In this document: positions 61,444 through 64,000 of the stretch, piece by piece
Layout of the letters: the number at the start of each line of letters is the position of its first letter
Position numbering within the stretch: the stretch's first letter is position 1
Source: a virus
Direction: 5' to 3' (one strand)
IMG/VR virus record: IMGVR_UViG_3300027736_000035
Location: 20,994-84,993 of that record
Length of the DNA: 64,000 bases
Position numbers and translations under genes: made by a program
The notes under the pieces: generated by a model
Seen by the model: the letters and a program-made list of their open reading frames with translations, nothing else
What the model was told of the DNA's origin: nothing
Databases searched by the model: none

Positions 61444-62748
61444 TTATTCGGCGTCGTCGTAGTAGGCATATTGCCCCCAGGGCGGAACAATGGTTGTGGT
61501 ACCATGCAAGATCCAAACTGTATCTGCATAGTTCTCATCGCCCCAGCTGCCCCAGGGATAACCGTCAGTGAACACAACCAGGCGCTTGGGTTCGATCTCG
61601 TTGTCTTTTAGGTATCTAAAAATTGCATCAAAATCAGTACCGCCGCCGCCCTTTACTTCGTAATCACGGATGTCATCCAGGTTCTCCGAATCGTACTGTT
61701 GCGGATTGTAGCATTCGGTATCAAATGTCACCACATGGATTTTGTAAGCAGGGAACGACTCCATGATATTGGCAGTCTCACTCAAGATGTCTTTGAGCAT
61801 GTTTTCATTCATTGAGCCTGAAGCGTCAATAAACAGTGCAATATCAATCATGGGATCCAACTTCATGCCAGGCATCACAGCGTCCATGTGCCAACCTTTA
61901 CGGCTGGCTCGCATCCAGGTGTAATCACTCTTGATTGTGCTCTCCAATTGCATACGCAACAGTTCGCGCCAGTTCATCTTGGGCTCAGTGAGATCTTGGA
62001 TTATGCGCCTGACACCAGCAGGAATATTGCCAGCACCATCCACAGTAGCCGCAGCCGCCAGCATGGCTTCTTTGATTTCGTCGCGGATGGCTCTGCGTTC
62101 TTCTTCGCTCAGTTTAGGACGGCCTTTGCCGTTGCCTTCACCGTCGCCTTCACCGTCAGCATCGCCTTCGCCATCCAAGTGCTCGTCGATCATCTTGTCA
62201 ATGAGATCACTCATGTTGAGTTTCTTGGCATTTTTCATCAAGTCGTCAAACACTTCTTCCGAGCTCATGCCATCATACTTGGTGTCGTACAAGGCAGGCA
62301 CTGTGGTGATCAACTCGCCCACCTTGTGTTTGACCAAATCGCCATTCACACAAAAGTCATTGGCAATATTCCAAATCTGCGGATCACGATCTCCACGACG
62401 TCCAAAGTGATCATAAACACAATGCAGTACCTCATGCCCAAACAAGAATTCAATCTCTTTGGTCTTGAGCATTTTGATGAAGCGACTATTGTAATAAAAA
62501 TTACGACCATCTGTTGCCGCAGTACCGCACCATTCATCAGCATTGACCAATTTCAAACGTGTGGCAAGATTGCCAAAGAAACTGGCCTTAAGCAACAGGC
62601 CCACACGGGCTGTGACCAATTTTTCGCGTACCTCGTTGTCTATCTTGGGGTCAGTGGGCCCAAGTAGATTTTTATACTTGTCGGATTCTTTTTTGTTGTT
62701 GGTGGTGCCAGCTGTGGCATACAGTACATTGGGATTGAAAAATTGCAT
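61444..62748 (-). CDS. VWA-domain protein with N-terminal HExxH metallopeptidase-like domain (DUF2201 type)
   Basis: The ATG at 62748 is preferred over upstream starts because AAAAGGAG lies five bases before it and the promoter is directly upstream; 434 residues. H105-E-V-L-H109 in FLFGHEVLHCVYDH is an HExxH zinc motif with the DUF2201 surroundings (NIANDFCVN downstream). An acidic linker (DGEGDADGEGDGEG, about 192-208) separates it from a von Willebrand A domain with the metal-ion-dependent motif D308-A-S310-G-S312 and GGGGTDFDAIF and VVFTDGYPWG later. Such proteins work with a MoxR-type ATPase as a chaperone or co-factor-inserting pair, and a MoxR-like gene lies two genes upstream. Own promoter and terminator. 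Target unknown. Confidence 0.88.
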   Translation of the reverse strand: MQFFNPNVLYATAGTTNNKKESDKYKNLLGPTDPKIDNEVREKLVTARVGLLLKASFFGNLATRLKLVNADEWCGTAATDGRNFYYNSRFIKMLKTKEIEFLFGHEVLHCVYDHFGRRGDRDPQIWNIANDFCVNGDLVKHKVGELITTVPALYDTKYDGMSSEEVFDDLMKNAKKLNMSDLIDKMIDEHLDGEGDADGEGDGEGNGKGRPKLSEEERRAIRDEIKEAMLAAAATVDGAGNIPAGVRRIIQDLTEPKMNWRELLRMQLESTIKSDYTWMRASRKGWHMDAVMPGMKLDPMIDIALFIDASGSMNENMLKDILSETANIMESFPAYKIHVVTFDTECYNPQQYDSENLDDIRDYEVKGGGGTDFDAIFRYLKDNEIEPKRLVVFTDGYPWGSWGDENYADTVWILHGTTTIVPPWGQYAYYDDAE

Positions 62749-62775
62749 GACTACTCCTTTTTTGGACATACGTGT

Positions 62776-62804
62776 ATTATAGCATTGGTGCCAATACTGG
62801 TCAA
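62776..62804 (-). promoter_or_regulatory. Strong sigma70-like promoter for the VWA gene
   Basis: Minus strand: TTGACC (62804-62799), 17-base spacer, TATAAT (62781-62776). The predicted start is near 62769, giving a leader of about 20 bases with AAAAGGAG before the ATG at 62748. It is the best host-type promoter in the window. Confidence 0.8.
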
Positions 62805-62810
62805 CCAGCA

Positions 62811-63092
62811 CTAGAGATATTTAAGTTGAAACCAAGATAATGCTGACTCATTATAAAAGTCCAGATGAATTTGGTCTTGATAATAACCTCCAACTTTGGC
62901 ACCATCTGCAAAAAAGTTAATCCAATGAGTATGACGGCGGGTTGTGAATCCCAATTCTCTTTTCAATACCCAGGATATGGCAATTGTAGATCCATGCTCA
63001 GATAATATCTTTTGCCATATGTTGTCCCAATGATTAGTATCTTTAAAAATAACAAGATTGGGTTTGACAATAATTTTTTGTTCGGCGGTCAT
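62811..63092 (-). CDS. Small phage protein with C-terminal WFQLKY motif (93 aa)
   Basis: A small soluble protein: VKPNLVIFKDTNHWDNIWQK, then STIAISWVLKRELGFTTRRH, WINFFADGAKVGG and the end ALSWFQLKYL. The last 20 residues align with the neighbour at 63089 (I-x-V-x-S-x-x-x-L-A-WFQL) and more loosely with 58861 and 59117. It overlaps the upstream gene by ATGA. Start MTAEQKIIVKP. I recall similar tiny genes in aquatic T4-like phages. No function known. Confidence 0.65.
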   Translation of the reverse strand: MTAEQKIIVKPNLVIFKDTNHWDNIWQKILSEHGSTIAISWVLKRELGFTTRRHTHWINFFADGAKVGGYYQDQIHLDFYNESALSWFQLKYL

Positions 63093-63412
63093 ACATCACA
63101 GATATGGCTCAATTGAAACCAAGCCAGTTCTTTGTCAGAGCTGACATAGATTCGATAATTTCGATATTGAGTTGTAAATGCCCAGTGAAAGTTTATACCA
63201 TCAGCTTGGTCCATTTCACGTGCCTGACCGGCCATCTTTTGCTGCACATCTACTTCTTGACTCCACCCAAAGTTGTTATTGAACCAACGACGGGCACGAT
63301 CAAAGTCCAACGCGCCAGTGCCTTTCCAACCTGCTTTACTGAACTCAATTGAGTATTTGTAAATCTTGCAATAACTATGGCGACGATCTAGTTTGATTAC
63401 TTCGTATTTCAT
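63089..63412 (-). CDS. Small phage protein with C-terminal WFQL motif (107 aa)
   Basis: Starts MKYEVIKLDRRHSYCKIYKY. The middle contains DFDRARRWFNNNFGWSQEVD, and the end YRIYVSSDKELAWFQLSHI matches the end of 62811. The gene lies just after a terminator hairpin; no promoter box was seen in the 29-base gap, so expression may come from read-through. The Trp/Phe-rich amphipathic end could be an interaction surface common to all four small paralogs. Function unknown. Confidence 0.65.
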   Translation of the reverse strand: MKYEVIKLDRRHSYCKIYKYSIEFSKAGWKGTGALDFDRARRWFNNNFGWSQEVDVQQKMAGQAREMDQADGINFHWAFTTQYRNYRIYVSSDKELAWFQLSHICDV

Positions 63413-63417
63413 AATTG

Positions 63418-63441
63418 AAAACGGGCCCTAGGGCCCGTTTT
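63418..63441 (-). terminator. Rho-independent terminator after the MoxR-like gene
   Basis: Perfect inverted repeat AAAACGGGCCC (63418-63428) / GGGCCCGTTTT (63431-63441) with a two-base loop centre, directly adjoining the stop of the minus-strand gene ending at 63442. On the minus strand it ends in TTTTCAATT. Confidence 0.8.
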
Positions 63442-64000
63442 TTAGTTGCTGCTTTGCAGGATGTACTTGCCGAAACGTTTGTGAAACTCATCAAAGTGTT
63501 TCATCTTGGTTGGCAAGAATGGCAAGTCGTATGTGGTCAACGCAATACGAGCACCCATCACCGTCAGCTCAGTCTCGAAGTTATTCATCATGTAGCTGAG
63601 GAAGTTATCAGCCATCTCGTGGAACTTCTTCTGCTCCACTTTTTTCTCTACTGCATCTTTCAGCTCGTAGCACATGGAAATAACTAGACTGTACATGGCA
63701 CTGACTTCTTTGACATTCAAGTCTTTGACTTTGCCACTCAAGATATCTTCAGGCTTGGGCATGCGTCCTGCCACCTTGCGGTGTGCCATAAACTTCACAG
63801 CAAGTCCTTCACCAACTGTACCTGCTACCAAGTTGGTAATGGTGTCGTCATCGCCGTCGTCATCTTCCAACAGTTCGCTAACGAATGTCCAGGTACGCGG
63901 AGTAGCGAATGCACGGCTTGAGCTTTTGGCATCAAAATCGTACAGGTCTTGCTTGGCAAAACTCAAGTAACCCACAACGTCTTTGTGGATGTTGTTGAGC
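63442..64000 (-). CDS. Partial MoxR-like AAA+ ATPase, C-terminal part (5' end outside window)
   Basis: The frame is open to the end of the window (residues LNNIHKDVVGYLSFAKQD), so only the last 186 residues are seen; the GTG at 63975 is internal. SSSRAFATPRTWTFVSELL is the sensor-2/arginine region of MoxR-type ATPases (A-x-R-A-F-x-T-P-R-x-W). The rest is helical (VSAMYSLVISMCYELKDAVE; KFHEMADNFLSYMMNN). The Walker motifs would be upstream and cannot be checked. With the VWA protein at 61444 it would form a MoxR-VWA pair. It ends at a terminator hairpin. Confidence 0.75.
   Translation of the reverse strand, partial: LNNIHKDVVGYLSFAKQDLYDFDAKSSSRAFATPRTWTFVSELLEDDDGDDDTITNLVAGTVGEGLAVKFMAHRKVAGRMPKPEDILSGKVKDLNVKEVSAMYSLVISMCYELKDAVEKKVEQKKFHEMADNFLSYMMNNFETELTVMGARIALTTYDLPFLPTKMKHFDEFHKRFGKYILQSSN

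Noticed and set aside
61888-62667. A 259-aa plus-strand frame opposite the VWA gene
   Set aside because: The minus strand has HExxH, MIDAS motif, promoter and terminator; the plus frame has none of these.

Overview
This window is part of the genome of a T4-like contractile-tailed phage (Caudoviricetes). It most resembles the aquatic T4-like phages of cyanobacteria and SAR11-type bacteria, judged from gene families I recognise by eye; no database search was run. Evidence for a phage is the run of baseplate genes (gp48-like, gp53, gp5, gp25, gp6, then a giant gp7-position protein), tail-fibre genes, T4-late-type TATAAATA/TAAATA boxes, near-total coding density with ATGA/TAATG start-stop overlaps, thyX, and a VWA-metallopeptidase-like gene next to a MoxR-type ATPase. 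Both ends of the window cut through genes. No tRNA, rRNA, CRISPR array, insertion sequence or integrase was seen, and no stretch over about 70 bases lacks a gene.

Layout. (1) 1-29333, plus strand: virion module. The baseplate genes are followed by a 5,004-residue protein carrying seven FG-GAP-like beta-propeller blades, then a 49-aa gene, a 201-aa gene and two tail-fibre-type genes, ending at a strong hairpin terminator (29337-29362). (2) 29354-48650, plus strand: from a sigma70-like promoter, about 20 tightly overlapped genes. They include two GT-A-like and one GT-A-family transferase, five paralogous radical SAM proteins with an N-terminal SPASM-like cysteine set, five members of a transferase-like family with an EKTxKP motif, two small P-loop-like proteins, a carbamoyltransferase and an FkbM-type methyltransferase. 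(3) 48641-51954, minus strand: an amidinotransferase and two more EKTxKP proteins. (4) 51953-56842, plus strand: a 1,326-residue protein made mostly of about twelve tandem 63-68 residue modules, and an SGNH hydrolase. (5) 56839-61375, minus strand: an operon with a sugar aminotransferase, NAD-dependent epimerase, two small paralogs, thyX and three conserved small/medium phage genes. (6) 61444-64000, minus strand: the VWA-metallopeptidase-like gene, two small paralogs and the C-terminal part of a MoxR-like ATPase.

How the genes may work together. The first 29 kb builds the baseplate and fibres. The roughly 29 kb accessory region (29.4-58.9 kb) has the content of a glycan or small-molecule decoration pathway: nucleotide-sugar enzymes, many transferases, and carbamoyl, methyl, amidino and acyl tailoring enzymes, with five radical SAM enzymes that have no obvious substrate. 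Whether it decorates the virion, the host surface or something else cannot be read from the sequence. The most unusual items are the 1,326-aa repeat protein, whose repeat looks derived from half of a GT-A-like domain found intact next door; the expansion of permuted-SPASM radical SAM proteins paired with EKTxKP transferases; the propeller-bearing 5,004-aa baseplate protein; and a set of starts where a promoter box sits 4-7 bases before the ATG, predicting leaderless transcripts.
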